DNA of 64,000 bases from Aphelenchoides besseyi. Taxonomy: Eukaryota > Nematoda > Chromadorea > Rhabditida > Aphelenchoididae. The position numbers and the translations under genes were made by a program. The DNA lies in assembly GCA_024699855.1 (NCBI GenBank), contig JAMPIQ010000003.1:4774001-4838000 (forward strand), written 5' to 3'. The notes under the pieces are model-generated. The model saw nothing but the letters and a program-made list of their open reading frames with translations. It was not told the origin of the DNA and ran no database searches. Of the stretch, positions 10,701-21,125 are shown in pieces. The first letter of the stretch is position 1. Each line of letters begins with the position of its first letter.

Positions 10701-12090
10701 GGAGGCATGCTGTTACGTCAAGTTTGTCAAACGAATTCGTCGTGATGCCGGAGATGATGATGCTCGTAACCCCGATCGCAAAACCATCCAAAAATGGGTG
10801 GAAAACTTCTACGCCACTGGTTCAGTGCACGGCGAGCGCGGTATGCACAAGTCCAAGTGAGTTCGAGTTTTGCTTTTTTTCATTGCCCTTTGGCGTGTTC
10901 GAAACGCAGAAGCAATTGAAGATGTTCGAGAAGCGTTCGCGGCCAACCCTCATCTTTCAACGAGGCGCGATCCGTTCGTTATTGGACCCAGTGGTGATGG
11001 AGAAGACGAGCCAACCACTCAGATGTCACGAAGCACACTCCAGCTTATCCTCAAAGAAGACCTGAAGATGCGTCCCTACCATCTTCAGATGGCACACGCT
11101 CTCGACGCTCCAGATCCCACCACGCGAATGAATTTTGCCCGAGACGAGTTGATGCGTCTGGCGGCTGATCCGGATCGGTTGAATAACTTGTTATTCACCG
11201 ATGAAGCCCACTTTCATTTGGATGGGGGTGCGAATCGGCACGATTGGATCATGTGGGCAGATTCCAACCCGCATTGGTTCGATACCTGTCGTTTTCCCTC
11301 CCCGAAAGTGACGGTGTGGATGGGCGTTGGCATTGAAGGCGTGATTGGCCCAATTTTTTGGGAAACCATCAGCCGGTCAACGGGGAATCAACTCCCAGTG
11401 GTTGGAACAAACCCTGGTGTTCACGAGATCCTGCCAACCCTTAGGGGTTGGCCCAATTTCCACAACATCTTGTTCCAACAAGATGGCGCCCCGTGTCATA
11501 TTGGGAACAACGTTCTGACTTTGCTCGATCGTGAATTCCCGGGGCGGTGGATTGGAAGAGGAACCCGTGCCCATCCATCACCCGCGGCTTGGCCACCTCG
11601 ATCTCCAGATCTCACACCATGTGATTTCTGGCTTTGGGGTTACATGAAAGGCCGAATATTCAACACGGATCGGCGTCCCAGAACGCTCGACAAGTTGAGG
11701 ACGGCAATTGTTGAAGTCGCCGACCAATTAAGACAAGATCGACCAATGCGCGAACGAGTCATGGCCAACTATCATCGGCGACTTCAAACCTGCCTGGATC
11801 GACAAGGGGGACAAGTGGAAATCCGATGAACTCATTACTGTTAATAAATTGTGATCTCGAAATGAAAACAGACCGATTTTTCATTTCAAAAATTTTTTTT
11901 CGGGAAAAAAAGTGGGAGTTCATTTTTAACCACCCTGTAGAAGCAAATGCAATAGAGCAAATTCGCTTGAGGTATCTAAGAACAGCTGGCAAGAAAAGCA
12001 ACATGATATGGTCAATAGAAACAACTTTACTGACGTGTATTTACACCTTCTCATCGATGAGTTGCGTTTTAGTCTTCACTACGAATAGTC
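7711..12090 (+). CDS. Gene A: putative secreted protein with about 18 small exons; family not recognised
   Basis: The ATG at 7711 starts a signal peptide-like segment (WQLLVCFLWLLCSA) followed by a Cys-containing mature end. At least 16 further exons keep phase. Approximate exons: 7711-7783, 7859-8013, 8272-8406, 8470-8512, 8557-8648, 8695-8755, 8806-8907, 8953-9003, 9050-9237, 9309-9351, 9414-9502, 9555-9606, 9709-9830, 9874-10061, 10102-10352, 10406-10472, 10511-10534. The protein is mostly helical-looking and charged, with scattered Cys. After a mariner insertion (10560-11937) coding appears to resume at 11940, but the last exons are uncertain: one model ends near 12088, another near 12301. 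The exon boundary shared with gene B around the C..(5)..SP..(11)..C pattern suggests distant paralogy. Export from the cell is inferred. No enzyme motif was seen. Confidence 0.65.
10560..11937 (+). mobile_element. Full-length mariner-superfamily element in gene A
   Basis: The element is 1378 bp with near-perfect inverted repeats of about 60 bp, starting CAGGGTGGTTAAAAATGAAC at the left and its complement at the right. It is bordered by TA dinucleotides at 10558-10559 and 11938-11939, the usual target duplication of this superfamily. The transposase ORF inside is intact when one intron is removed. Confidence 0.9.
10651..11829 (+). CDS. Mariner-superfamily transposase with one intron and unusual DD46D spacing
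   Basis: Exon 1 (10651-10840) encodes the helix-turn-helix part (RKTIQKWVENFYATGS). A 69-base intron beginning GTATGCAC and ending ACGCAG (10841-10909) joins it in phase to EAIEDVREAFAANPHLSTRR. The catalytic core has LFTDEAHFHLDGG, then FQQDGAPCH, then PPRSPDLTPCDFWLWGYMK. Between the second and third Asp I count 46 residues, longer than the 34, 37, 39 or 41 of named mariner groups. The extra residues lie around RGTRAHPSPAAW. The ORF is about 370 aa without internal stops, so it could be active. Confidence 0.85.
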
Positions 12091-12349
12091 GTTCAGAATC
12101 ACAACCAGTTGGATACCTTAAGAATTTTCAAGGAAGTTGTCGTGTGAGTTGCAGAAAAGCAACGAAGTGCTATGGAGCGAATGTCGTAAGTTTTCAAATT
12201 TTTATTATATTCTTTATTGGATATTGATATAGATCTTTTTGAGGATGAATTTGATCATTTTTGAGATTCAGAATTCTATTAAACAATTGTTGTACAGCTA
12301 GTGAATTTTATAACTGGAACAAACCAAAATTCATTTCATGTTTTACACC

Positions 12350-12590
12350 ATTTTGACATTTTCATTGCTTATCGCATCGTTCGTTTAGATCTCACACAGT
12401 CGGCAGCTTTTCATTTCGGACCCCATCGATCGTTTTACTGTCACACAGTCGACGGCTTCATATTTCTGATCGTATCGTTCGTTTAGATCTCACACAATTG
12501 GCGGCTTTTCATTTCTTATTGCAACGTTCGTTTGCTCTTACACAACCGACGGTTTTTTGACATTTTCGTTTAGTTTGATTTTTTATACGT
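12350..12590 (+). repeat. Tandem array of a ~50-bp motif upstream of gene B
   Basis: About four to five degenerate units of the form CACACAGTCGGC.GCTT, TCATTTCGGAC, ATCGTTCGTTTAGATCT. The array ends about 20 bases before gene B and matches the two units before gene A. Confidence 0.65.
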
Positions 12591-12611
12591 CATATTATAG
12601 GATTTGTTACA

Positions 12612-15600
12612 ATGCAGTTTTTCTTGTTGGTCATTGGTTTAGTAATCTGGAACTTGGAAATAACGTCTGGAAGTAAAACTTTTTGCTTTAAGATAATGCT
12701 ATTCCTAATTCTTTCAGGCTTTGAAGATATTAAAGAGGTGTCTTCCTCATTCAACACTCTTTTTGTATCACCTTCGTTAAGCAAATACAAAGACCTAAAA
12801 TCAATGGCCGGCGAAACTTACAAATTTGCCACTAAGATGGTACCTTATGGTGAAGCGGTAAATTCGCATCTTAATGTACTTGCTGACGTAAGTCGAAATT
12901 GACTTACAAGACGCCCATAAAATAATTATGATTTCAGTCTGACGTCATCGAAGAGGGGAAAAAGATTACTTTAAGTATTGTGTCCAAAATGAATTCGATT
13001 CGGAAAGAACAAGATGAGTTCTACCAAGAGCTAATTCGTTATTACCTTAAAGCTGATTATGAAAAAGTGGGAATATTTACTAACATAAACTAATTCATGC
13101 TCTTTACAGGAAGTGACTAAACCGTTGAATGAAATGTTCGAAACGTTTAGTGAAATTCAAAGAGATGGCAACCCACCAGAAGAAAAAGTCCGTTCATTCA
13201 AGCATGCTTGCCAAGTCACTTACTCCCCGCGAGGGATTGCATGGGTAAGTTTTTTTACAAATTATTTCGTCGTTTTTCTAGCCTATACACTCAAAAACTT
13301 TTAGACTTTAAGAACAATGGTAAGAAGTTGCGGCAAACCAGTTCTCGATATGAAACTCGTTAATCGAACTCTTGAATGTCTATCCAGCAACCAATATACG
13401 GCTCATCAGGAGACGCGCGGCGATAATGAATTTGACTACTGGCACGGACGTCACCTAGCTGCAATTTACTTTAAATTATTGCCAATGAATGAGTATGAGC
13501 GCCAGAAAGCCTTTTTGAAACTTGACCGTTTGATCAAAAGCAATCAAATATTTGAGGAATCAGGACTTTACTTGATCGAACATGAGCTTGGCGATACACT
13601 CATCCAAATTAGTATAAATACCCCCTCTGTTTGTGAAGAAACTTTGCGGGTATTTGTTCGATTCCTCTCAAATTTGGTGTGCGTTTAGCTGGTGGTATAA
13701 GCAATCAATAAAGAAAAAACAAGCGTGTAAATCGGGCAAAAAATGGCGATTTTGTTCGAACTAAGATTTTCGACTTCCAAATTAGTATAAATACTCGTGC
13801 TGTATCTTCCTTCTTTTTCAATGCCTCGTGGAAAAAACCTTACAGTCGCCGAGAAGGCCCGAATTGATGCCTATCGTGAAGATGGCCATTCATACGCATG
13901 GATAGCAAAGAAGATTCGTCGATCAAAAAGTGGAGTTCAGATGTACCTTTCCAAATTGAACGGTTACGGGCAACGAAAACGAACCGGTGCTCCAAAGAAG
14001 CTGACAACAAGAGAAGAAAGAAGGATCGGACGATTGGCATCCAATTCAAACATCTCGGCAGCCAAAATCAGACGGGAACTGGACCTTGATGTATCGAACG
14101 AGACTGTTCGCTTGGCAATTCACCGTAATCCACACATTGTACGTGCTCGAATGGCTAAGATACCGAACTTAAAAGACACACACAAGACTGCGCGATTATC
14201 CTTTGCACGAGAGAACATGGCACGCAATTGGGAACAGGTAAAATAACCGGTTTCTTCCCTTTGATCTCCGTTCGATTTCAGGTAGTTTTTTCTGATGAGA
14301 AAAAGTTCAACTTGGATGGTCTCGATGGATTGAATTCGTACTGGCACGATCTCAGAAAAGAGCCCTTAACATTCTCAAGACGCAACTTCGGCGGAGGATC
14401 GGTTATGGTAAGAAAAGTTTGCATTCTCATTTATCCCTTTTTTTTCAGGTCTGGGCATCGTTTTGCGCTGACGAGAAAGTTGCCATTGCGTTCACTTCTT
14501 CAAGAATGAATAGCCGCGAATACATTGGCGTACTCAACGAGAATCTGTTACCGTTTTTTTTTCGCCGTCGGAGTCGTCGAAATTTCACTTTTCAACAGGA
14601 CAACGCATCTTGTCATGCGAGCCGGGAAACGCGACAATGGCTTTCCAACCATGAAATCGACCTTTTGGAATGGCCGTCTTGTTCGCCAGACCTAAATCCG
14701 ATGGAGAATCTTTGATCGCATTTGGTCCGTAGGATATACGCGAATAACCGTCAATTTCAATCAGTTGAAGACCTCAAGAAAGCAATTTTATCGATATGGA
14801 CCAAAACTTCTGAAGCAACTCTGCAGAATCTCGCCCGTTCGATGCCAAATCGCGTGTTCCAAGTAATCAACCGTAACGGTAATGTTACCGAATACTAAAT
14901 ATATGTTCTCTACGCACTCACTCAATAATATCTGCAATAGACTCAAGGGTATTTATACTAATTTGGAAGTCGAAAATCTTTGATTAGCTGTAACTTCTTT
15001 TAAAGTTGTCCAAATCGTCCCAAATTTTTAGCAATTGCGTTGTAATGTCTAATAAGCATGCACACCAAATTTGAGAGGAATCGAACAAATACCCGCAAAG
15101 TTTCTTCACAAACAGAGGGGGTATTTATACTAATTTGGATGAGTGTACAATTCAAATACCTTTTATTTCAGATAGCGTTAGGTGTTGTATGCGCCAACAT
15201 AACCAACACCGATTCAAGTATAGCATCTGCATATATGGACAGCGTATTAGACAAATTAAAACCAGTTGAAGTTTTTCTGTCTACGTGGTTCTCAGATCTC
15301 ATGGCAAGTTTTTTCCTATTCTTCAATATGTTTTCATCGTTTACAGAACTCGACTTGGCCTGAGATTGAATCGTGTTTAGTGAAAAAGGTGATAAAGAAA
15401 TTGGCTAAACCAAACGGTCGAATAATACGGAATAATCAATCGTATGATGCGCTTCGAGATGAAATACTTCGCACCCTGAAAGATGTTGGTCACCCCGTCT
15501 ATCAACGGCAAATCCTCATCATACCTCCGTTCGAGAAATTTTTCAGACCCGAACACATTGAGTACAACTGCACTAATGGTACGTGTATCAAAGTGTCTGT

Positions 15601-16023
15601 TGAAGATGTCAATGTTTTCTTGACTCGTGCACCACTAAACGATCTTCCAACAGATGCTGCATCAAGATTTCAAAACTTTGTTAATTCGCATTCAGCAAAT
15701 TTCACGGAGTGTATGCAGTGAGTTAGTTGTTTAGAATTAACAAAGAAAACTTGTTTAGAACATGGCGCGGTTATGCACCCAAGGTCGTAATGGAGCACTT
15801 AAAGAATGACTACAACTTTGATTTGAATCTAATGACTCACCATTCGTTTTATCTCTTCTTTAACACATTTGCCAGCACCAAAACTTGTCCGCTACAGTAC
15901 TCCAGTCAAGTTCACACACTGGACAACAAACAACTGATGATGCAATTGTCGTATACAGATTTCAAAGAATGGTCTTTCCTTACACCAAGATGCACTAACT
16001 ATTTGCTTTTTCTTGCGATTTGA
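12612..16023 (+). CDS. Gene B: putative secreted protein, interrupted by a Tc1 element; family not recognised
   Basis: The ATG at 12612 begins MQFFLLVIGLVIWNLEITSG, a clear signal peptide. Exons read by eye are 12612-12672, 12718-12887, 12938-13066, 13110-13244, 13305 to about 13594, then after the Tc1 element 15172-15303, 15347-15717 and 15759-16023 (stop TGA). The intron after 15303 has a GC donor (ATG|GCAAGT). The mature protein is helical and charged, with Cys in HACQVTYSPRGIAW and MVRSCGKP, then later ECLVKK-like and CTNGTC. The Tc1 sits at TA 13595-13596. Removing it does not give an obvious donor site, so the exon end there is unresolved and the gene may be damaged. It is probably a distant paralogue of gene A. 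Confidence 0.6.
13597..15145 (+). mobile_element. Tc1-like element with IR/DR-type ends in gene B
   Basis: The element is 1549 bp, bordered by TA at 13595-13596 and 15146-15147. Its ends are inverted repeats starting CACTCATCCAAATTAGTATA. Each end holds two copies of CCAAATTAGTATAAATAC: 13604-13621 and 13777-13794 at the left, and the complement at 14949-14966 and 15121-15138 at the right, spaced about 173 bp. This is the IR/DR layout known from Sleeping Beauty-type Tc1 elements. Confidence 0.9.
13821..14898 (+). pseudogene. Tc1 transposase with two introns and one nonsense codon
   Basis: Exon 1 (13821-14236) holds the paired HTH domain (VAEKARIDAYREDGHSYAWI, then TTREERRIGRLASNSNISA). Exon 2 (14282-14407) starts VVFSDEKKFNLDG with the first Asp, and exon 3 (14449-14898) has FQQDNASCHASRETRQWL and EWPSCSPDLNPMENL. 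D, D and E are all present with Tc1-type spacing. An in-frame TGA at 14713-14715 falls where relatives have Trp after ENL. The rest of the C-terminus (VEDLKKAILSIW to NRNGNVTEY) is still open. The copy is therefore probably inactive, though its ends look fresh. Confidence 0.85.
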
Positions 16024-16290
16024 CAATCATGTCTAAAGTGAAATTTGGAATTGTTCACTGTATTCAACTCAAATACTAATTTATAAACATTTTTTGCATT
16101 GCCCGATAATACGACTTAATCAAATACTAGGTAATGAAAATATTTTACTTGGTTTTACAAATTTGTTTTAGGTACCGTTCATGATGTCCGGTAAGAATTT
16201 CACATTCAATAGAGTAATTGTTCATTGCTACAACCAGCATTTGAGTTCCATTGCACAGTCCATCTTCTCGTGATAAATTGCGAATCAGAA

Positions 16291-16590
16291 TCACGATTGC
16301 ATTTCTTTCAGTTCCAACTTATAAGGATGTAGAGAACCTTCTTCGATCATATTCAAATACTCCGGTAGTAACAACGTTTGGTTGGCACAGTTCTCGGCGT
16401 CAATAGCAGAGTCGATTGAAACATACGTTTTCGATTGTCCATCCACCATTTTGCGAACTTGTTCGTTTGACTCGTTCACTCCAACATGTTTAGAAACCAA
16501 AATCACCGAGTGACCACACGCGATCGCGTATAAGACAAATCCAAATTTAGTCAAAAGTGTCTGTCGTTTGAAGTTACACGTTTATCCAAA
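16291..16590 (-). other. Coding-like open stretch on the minus strand, unassigned
   Basis: The open frame gives FGFVLYAIACGHSVILVSKH then DGQSKTYVSIDSAIDAENCA and ends ELKEMQS. It has a hydrophobic start and even composition, so it may be the last exon of a small gene, convergent with gene B. No ATG or upstream exon could be joined in phase. Confidence 0.3.
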
Positions 16591-17459
16591 TTCTCTTCGT
16601 TTACTCGTTTAGAACTTTATTTTTTACTTGATTAACAGTTGGATCTTTGGTTTTACGTATTTTTCAAATGATAAACCTTCATACGAGCAACTTACTTCGT
16701 TGTGTCAAAACAAGATGTGAGCGCTGAAGTTGGGCATTGAGGTTTTAGAGTAATTGTGTTTGTTTGGATCCACGAGTATACTTATTTTCTCAACCTCTTT
16801 ACGTCTAGACACATGTTCATACTCCAACTACAACAGACATTTAAAACTCTTGGTTGAATTCGCGCATTCGCGTCGACGGAAAAGCGCGAAGTGCACGTTT
16901 TAGCACTCGGTCGTCGGTGTGCAAAAGAGAAGCCACAGGGCTGCCAAACTGCTTTGCTCGTCCGCTTTCTTGTCGCTGCAAAGCCACTTAATACTTCTTA
17001 ATCACTTGTTCGTTTACTCAATTTCGTTGCAGTTCGATTAAAAATGATATTCGAAATTCCGATTTAACTGCTCTTTTGGTTTTTCTTAGATGTCTTTATA
17101 AACTGTCGAACAAACGAGTATTATCGCAAGCGATAATTGCCACTTTTCCTCACAATTGTTGATCACATTTTAACGCTAAATATTGGGAAATCTAGTTTAC
17201 AGCATTTACTTTTGTGCTCGAATACGATCTTCACACACTAAAATCTGAGTGTAGACTGCAGGGCCGAAAGATACCGGAGTTGTCCGAGTTGAGCTCAAAA
17301 GTTTACTTTTGGTCGGGAGTTTGTTTTACCTTACTGTTGTTGATTTGTTAGATTGAAGTTGTTTTTCTTTTAAATTTGTGGATTATCACAATTATTGTTA
17401 CTTGCTGATTTTCTCGCATACTTACGATTCTTCTCGAGTTCTTTATTTATGTTTGTAGG
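16591..17459. other. Intergenic region upstream of thymidylate kinase
   Basis: No gene was recognised. A GC-richer patch near 16855-16980 lies within otherwise AT-rich DNA. TTTGTAG at 17452-17458 ends one base before the kinase start codon and may be a trans-splice or 5' UTR acceptor. Confidence 0.4.
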
Positions 17460-18244
17460 ATGAGTCGCGGTGCGTTTATTGTACTCGAAGGTCTTGATCG
17501 TAGTGGAAAGTCAACTCAATGCCGTCGATTGGTGGAGCATTTCAAAAAGTTAGGATCATCTGTTCGATTCCAGCCGTATCCCGGTTTGTATTTGCTTTAA
17601 TTTTACTTTTGTTTATGGCTTTTCAGATCGTACTGAACCGGAAACTGGACCGAAAATCGACGAGTTTCTGAAGAATGCACAATCCCCGTAGGTTTCAATT
17701 TCAATGTTAATATCAAATGTTTTAAGATACGAAAGAGCCAAATGGATTCATGATCTCTTTTCCACGAATCGACGCAATTTGGACTCGAAATTAAGAGACG
17801 ATATTTCGGCGGGAATGACTGTCATTGCCGACAGATATTCTTTTTCGGGAATCGCTTATAGTGCCGCTAAAAACCATCCCGATCTTTCGTTTGAAGAAGC
17901 TTGTAAGACTGAATTGGACCTTTTGAAGCCCGATTTGGTTATCTATCTGCGTGCTGACGTTGGAACAACTTCGACGAGAGCTGACCACGGGAAAGAGGTG
18001 CTTGAAAAAGCTGAGTTCCAAGAAAAGGTACGTCATCAAATGGAACGTTTGGTCAACGAACAATTTTGGGAGGTAACCAAAGGATCATCTTCATTTGCTG
18101 ACTGAACAAAAGTTTTAGGTTGTTGAGGCCACTCAAACAATAGACGAAGTATTTCGCGAAGTGCTTGAAAAGGTTCAAAACAAATTGGAATTTGGACTGG
18201 GATCGCTCAGCAATTTCGAATTGTCGGACTTCAATTTGAGTTAA
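17460..18244 (+). CDS. DTYMK: Thymidylate (dTMP) kinase
   Basis: This enzyme phosphorylates dTMP to dTDP with ATP in the DNA precursor pathway. Four exons (17460-17583, 17627-17687, 17727-18072, 18119-18244) give about 218 aa, the usual length. The P-loop is FIVLEGLDRSGKSTQ (residues 6-20). The substrate-binding DRYSFSGIAYSAAK motif lies in exon 3, followed by KPDLVIYLRADVG, the usual beta strand before the lid. All splice joins are in phase and the start has an acceptor-like TTTGTAG directly upstream. The last ~25 residues (LEFGLGSLSNFELSDFNLS) are unlike the family and probably flexible. The gene looks intact and cytosolic or nuclear. Confidence 0.92.
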
Positions 18245-18664
18245 CAATTAGAAGTTTTTTGAAATTATTTCACTTTCCTAACACACGTGTTATTCTTGCC
18301 ATTTGTTTATCAGCCAGGTTCTCTTATTTCATAATCATGGTATCTTTTAGTCAACGGGGAAATAAATCTTTAAAGCAACTCGTGAACACACTTTTGAACT
18401 ATTGCCGCAATGCACAAACAAAGTGGTTTTTTACGAACAGTCGTACTGTGCAAATTGGGCCCGACCGCTGGATTTATTCTCGATCTCTGCTCGAAGCGAC
18501 AAATTGAACGCTTATTTTGCACATCATTTCTTCGCAATCACTTGTTGTTTATTCAGACACCAAAGGAAATGGTGTGCGTCATTTAGGAATAGTTTGACAG
18601 TTGAACAAACATCTCACTTTGTTTTTAAGTTATAATTAACAAATGCGGCGTGCTGAAGACAAGA

Positions 18665-20907
18665 ATGGGCCTGTCGGCTTGGACATTACTAATTCTATTG
18701 TCTTTGTTTTCGATAGTATTTTGGCAAAAGATAGTCGATCGATGTCGATTAACGTATTTTCTATCCAAAATTCCCGGACCCTTCGCTCTTCCAATCCTCG
18801 GCACAACGTGGATGATGAAATGGAATATCGAAGGTAATTAGCACAAAAAAGCCTATCCGTCAATTTTCGATCTAGAGATGACCGTACAAGTACGTGATGC
18901 TTTCGAATTTTACTTTTTTTGAATCCGACACTTCGAACAACAAAACGAAATACAAAGTTTTGGGGTCTGAAATTTTCGAATGTTGAAAACAATTTAAGAC
19001 ATCAGTTGGCTAATCCTTTAATTTTGCGATTAATACAGTGAAGAACTTGTGCTCACATCTCAGTATCTTAGAAGGGAAAAGTACAGGTCTACGTTCAAAT
19101 CGCATATTCGCTTATTTCAAAAATGTCCATTCTAAAGAAGTAAATTCGAAAACATTTACGCGTCTTAGGTTCTGGAATATGTAAGTTGTCACATTTAGAT
19201 TGATTTAATCCTCGTTTATAGGTCATCTATTACATGGAGCAGTCTTACGACTTAGTAAGAGTCTGGATCGGTCCTTTTCCTGTGGTCGTTCCTTATTCAG
19301 CTGATAGTATAAGGGAAGTATTGGAAAGTAACATTGTGATAACAAAAGGAGATGAATACAACATACTGAAAAGATGGCTTGGCAGTGGCTTATTGATAAG
19401 TTCGGGGGATAAATGGAGGCAACGTCGCAAGCTGTTGACTCCTGCTTTCCACTTTGGAATGTTGAACAAATTTCAAGCGGTTCATAATCAAGAAGCTAAG
19501 GTTGTTACAACAAATCATTTTAAACGTGCCATTAGATAATTTCAGATTCTGACAGAGCAATTGGAACAATTTGCCGAATCAGGGGAACGTTTTGACATTT
19601 ATCCATTTCTTAAACGTTGCGCATTAGATATAATCTGTGGTTTGTCGGAAATAGTAATATTAGACGTATAAGTTAGTTTAGAAACTTCAATGGGTGTTAA
19701 AGTAAACGCACAGTCAAATCACGATCATCCATATGTGAATTCGGTGAAGAAATTAAACAAACTTTCATTTGCATATGGACGAATGCCGTGGCTTTGGATT
19801 CGGCCAATATGGGTCATCTTTGGATATGAAGCAGAATACGTGAAACACTTGAAGTTGGTCACGGATTTCACGCGCAAAGTAAGCATACTGTTAGTGTGTT
19901 GATTGCGTTGAATCCTTTTCGGTTATTGCTGATCGTCGAGTTACTTTCGAATTGGAAGAAAAAGAAGAAGAGAATTCACGAAAGAAGTCGGCGTTTTTGG
20001 ATTTGCTACTCAGTGTTCAAAAAGAAGGACAACTAACAAACGAAGATATCAGAGAAGAAGTCGAAACAGTGATGTTTGAAGGGTTAGTTCTTCGATGTTC
20101 GAATCTTCTATAGTTTTCAGTCATGACACCACTAGTAGCGGTCTCGCTTGGACATTGTGGTGTTTAGCGCATCATCCGACTTTTCAAGATCGTGTAATCG
20201 ACGAAGTAGATCGGATATTTGGTAAAAACATTAGAAACGATAAGCGAATGAATCTTCAGGTCATTCTGATCGACCATGTACTGCGGACGATTTGAAAGAG
20301 CTACAATTCCTAGAGCAATGTATAAAAGAAAGTCATCGATTATTTCCACCAGTACCTATGCTTTTTCGTAAAGTCGAACAGGACTTTGTTTGTGGTGAGT
20401 CAAAAACTTTCATTAGATCATTGGCATTTGATTTTGTAGCCAAATACACGGTTCCAAAAGGTACAACTCTCTTCGTTTGTCCCGTTCTTGTTCATATATC
20501 AGGAAAAGTAAGAAGTTCAATCAAATTGGAAACTTCTATTCGTTTAGTATTACGACAAGCCATTTGCTTACAATCCCGATCATTTTCAACGTGATACCGC
20601 AGCTTCTCGGCATCCTTTTGCGTACATTCCATTTTCCGCTGGTCCCAGGTTAACGTTTGTTCTTTACTATGATGTTAACAAAACTCTTTAGAAATTGCAT
20701 TGGACAGAAATTTGGTAAATTTTAGCGAAGTTCTTGTTCTAACACACGTTTTCAGCGTTGATGGAAGAGAAAACAGTGTTGTCGTGGTTCTTTCGTCGTT
20801 ATCGTCTTCAACCACACATGCCACTGTTCCTAAACTTTCCGTTGCCGGAAATCATCTTAAAACCGTCGCGTGGAATTCGGGTTACAATCGAAAAACGACA
20901 TCATTAA
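18665..20907 (+). CDS. Cytochrome P450, CYP4-like
   Basis: P450s of this type are ER-anchored haem monooxygenases acting on fatty acids and related lipids. Twelve exons were traced: 18665-18833, 18876-18889, 19222-19500, 19546-19639, 19682-19878, about 19921-20092, 20121-20221, 20260-20394, 20440-20507, 20548-20648, 20692-20714, 20756-20907. The N-terminus has a membrane anchor ([15 protein letters not shown]) and proline hinge ([11 protein letters not shown]). [14 protein letters not shown] is the C-helix, [16 protein letters not shown] the I-helix oxygen-binding site, KESHRLFPP the ExxR helix and [15 protein letters not shown] the haem loop, split by an intron within GPR. Exon 2 is only 14 bases. 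The acceptor before VIADRRV reads TTTTCG rather than TTTTCAG, so splicing there may be altered or the base may be a sequence error. The sequence is otherwise complete. Confidence 0.9.
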
Positions 20908-20949
20908 CGAAACTGAATGATCGAATTTGTTTGTTTATCTTAAAACATG

Positions 20950-20955
20950 AAATAA
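20950..20955 (+). terminator. Polyadenylation signal of the P450 gene
   Basis: AATAAA lies about 45 bases after the P450 stop codon, a normal distance for a 3' end. Confidence 0.5.
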
Positions 20956-21125
20956 ACTTATAAACAAAATGTGCAAAATCGGTCGACTCCACTGGTTGAT
21001 TAATACCCGTGAAAAGAAAAGGAGGATAAGGTTTTTACAATTGAAAGAATTATAGGGCAGGAAGAAATGCGGGCTAAAGGCACGACTGTTGGGTAGCGGT
21101 GGCAGATACTAATGAGAATTTCGAT

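Noticed and set aside
11377..11574. Minus-strand frame in the mariner
   Set aside because: Antisense of the transposase catalytic core.
18636..18992. Minus-strand 118-codon frame over the P450 first exon
   Set aside because: It covers the P450 membrane anchor and proline hinge in antisense; the plus-strand reading has the family motifs.
17460..20907. Thymidylate kinase and P450 as an operon
   Set aside because: The genes are 420 bases apart with unrelated functions, and no downstream spliced-leader site was evident before the P450 start.
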